A stretch of DNA of 6,915 bases from an uncultured Erysipelotrichaceae bacterium (GTDB lineage: Bacteria > Bacillota_I > Bacilli_A > Acholeplasmatales > Anaeroplasmataceae): positions 1 through 6,915 of the forward strand of contig CADBQV010000068.1 of assembly GCA_902796895.1 (NCBI GenBank). The letters are read 5' to 3'. The position numbers were made by a program, and so were the translations under genes. Under the pieces are notes generated by a model. The model saw nothing but the letters and a program-made list of their open reading frames with translations. It was not told where the DNA came from and searched no databases. This document shows, one piece after another, positions 6,281 to 6,915 of this stretch (the first letter of the stretch is position 1; each line of letters opens with the position of its first letter).

Positions 6281-6312
6281 GGCATTGATAGCTTTATCAC
6301 TGCCTTTTATTT
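6281..6312. terminator. Terminator between convergent LD-carboxypeptidase and mnmE genes, probably bidirectional
   Basis: GGCA-T-TGATA (6281-6290) pairs with TATCA-C-TGCC (6295-6304) with one internal mismatch and a GCTT loop. On the plus strand it starts 2 nt after the carboxypeptidase stop and is followed by TTTTATTT. Read on the minus strand the same hairpin follows the mnmE stop and is followed by a weaker T-rich run (ATTTATTCTT). The plus-strand T tract lies over the last codons of mnmE. Confidence 0.7.
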
Positions 6313-6915
6313 GCCTAAACAGAATTTTGTAAATAATGCTGTTATTAATTCATCAGGATTAGTTTCTCCTGTTATTTCACCTAAATAATCAAATGCGTTT
6401 TTAATATCTATTTCTATTAAATCAACATCCATATTATTAATACATGAATTTTTAGCATCTTTTAATGAATTATATGCTTTATTCATTAAATTTATTTGTC
6501 TTTCATTATTTAAATAATTACCATCTAAATTTAAGAAATTATTAATAGATGTAACTTCAAGTATTTTATTTTCTAATTCTTTAATACCATCTTCATTTAA
6601 TGTTGATATATAAATTGCATCATCTATATGCCATACGGGATTTAAATCAATTTTATTTGCGATAATGATTCTTTTTTTATCTTTAGTTTTTTCAAGTAAC
6701 ATATTATCTATATCATCTAGCATCATAGATGAATCTAATACTAATAAGACTAAATCAGATTTATTTATCGCATCAATACTTCTTTTAATACCTATTGCCT
6801 CTACATAATCACTACTTTCGTGAATACCTGCAGTATCAATTAAATTTAGTGTTAAATTACCTAAATTTAGGCTTCCTTCAACCATATCTCTTGTAGTACC
6901 AGCAATAGATGATAC
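6307..6915 (-). CDS. mnmE: tRNA modification GTPase MnmE (TrmE), C-terminal part; N-terminus off the right edge
   Basis: MnmE works with MnmG in the cytoplasm to add the carboxymethylaminomethyl group to uridine 34 of certain tRNAs. The frame is open to the window edge, and 202 residues of a protein normally about 450 long are visible; the N-terminal folate-binding domain and the G1 P-loop are missing. Seen, counted from the edge: G2 loop A-G-T-T-R-D (5-10), G3 D-T-A-G-I (27-31) with the typical V-E-A-I-G-I-K-R-S after it, G4 N-K-I-D (87-90), a G5-like S-T-L (104-106), the helical L-G-E-I-T-G-E motif (178-184), and the C-terminal F-C-L-G-K, matching the F-C-I-G-K end whose cysteine is conserved. 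An internal ATG at 6885 is Met11 of this fragment and not the real start. Promoter and neighbours lie outside the window. Confidence 0.95.
   Translation of the reverse strand, partial: VSSIAGTTRDMVEGSLNLGNLTLNLIDTAGIHESSDYVEAIGIKRSIDAINKSDLVLLVLDSSMMLDDIDNMLLEKTKDKKRIIIANKIDLNPVWHIDDAIYISTLNEDGIKELENKILEVTSINNFLNLDGNYLNNERQINLMNKAYNSLKDAKNSCINNMDVDLIEIDIKNAFDYLGEITGETNPDELITALFTKFCLGK

Noticed and set aside
6307..6885. A complete small protein starting at the ATG at 6885
   Set aside because: The frame continues upstream to the window edge and encodes the MnmE G2 motif A-G-T-T-R-D before that ATG, so it is an internal methionine of a partial mnmE.
1..6915. CRISPR array, insertion sequence, tRNA/rRNA gene or riboswitch
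   Set aside because: No regularly spaced repeats, transposase motifs, terminal inverted repeats, tRNA-like arms or long structured leaders were seen; all intergenic stretches are under about 160 nt and explained by promoters, an operator and terminators.

Overview
The window is strongly AT-rich and densely packed. It suggests a low-GC member of the Bacillota (Bacilli / Erysipelotrichia-like or a related uncultured gut lineage). The support is TAA at all seven visible stop codons, purine-rich Shine-Dalgarno sites, SigA-type promoters with extended -10 boxes, an MsmK/UgpC-type sugar ABC ATPase, a cre-like operator and a peptidoglycan LD-carboxypeptidase, which points to a walled cell. Every tryptophan codon I could read (nine) is TGG, so the Mycoplasma UGA=Trp code is not indicated. 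The species cannot be named from this window.

Layout, left to right. (1) Positions 1-1753, minus strand: a tight three-gene operon read STAS-domain protein -> RelA/SpoT-type alarmone synthetase -> stand-alone HD-type alarmone hydrolase, the last cut by the left edge. It has its own promoter (1796-1824). The gaps are +4 and -8 nt, so translation is probably coupled. (2) Positions 1851-3873, minus strand: a single-gene unit for a sugar-importer ATPase with a C-terminal regulatory part about 260 residues longer than usual. Its promoter -35 box lies inside a CcpA/LacI-type operator, and it ends at a terminator just before the STAS promoter. (3) Positions 3911-5207, minus strand: a two-gene operon of unrecognised proteins, one apparently soluble and one with two membrane helices, ending at a strong hairpin terminator. 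(4) Positions 5260-6312, plus strand: an S66-family LD-carboxypeptidase, divergent from unit 3, with its own promoter and terminator. (5) Positions 6307-6915, minus strand: the C-terminal part of the tRNA-modification GTPase MnmE, entering from the right edge and convergent with unit 4.

How the genes may work together: most of the set is housekeeping (tRNA U34 modification, wall recycling, carbohydrate uptake under catabolite control). The unusual part is the left operon. It places (p)ppGpp synthesis and (p)ppGpp breakdown in two separate overlapping genes, headed by a STAS protein of the anti-sigma-antagonist type. The layout resembles a self-contained alarmone module. Whether it is a stress-signalling unit, a split Rel or a toxin/antidote-like pair cannot be decided from sequence alone.
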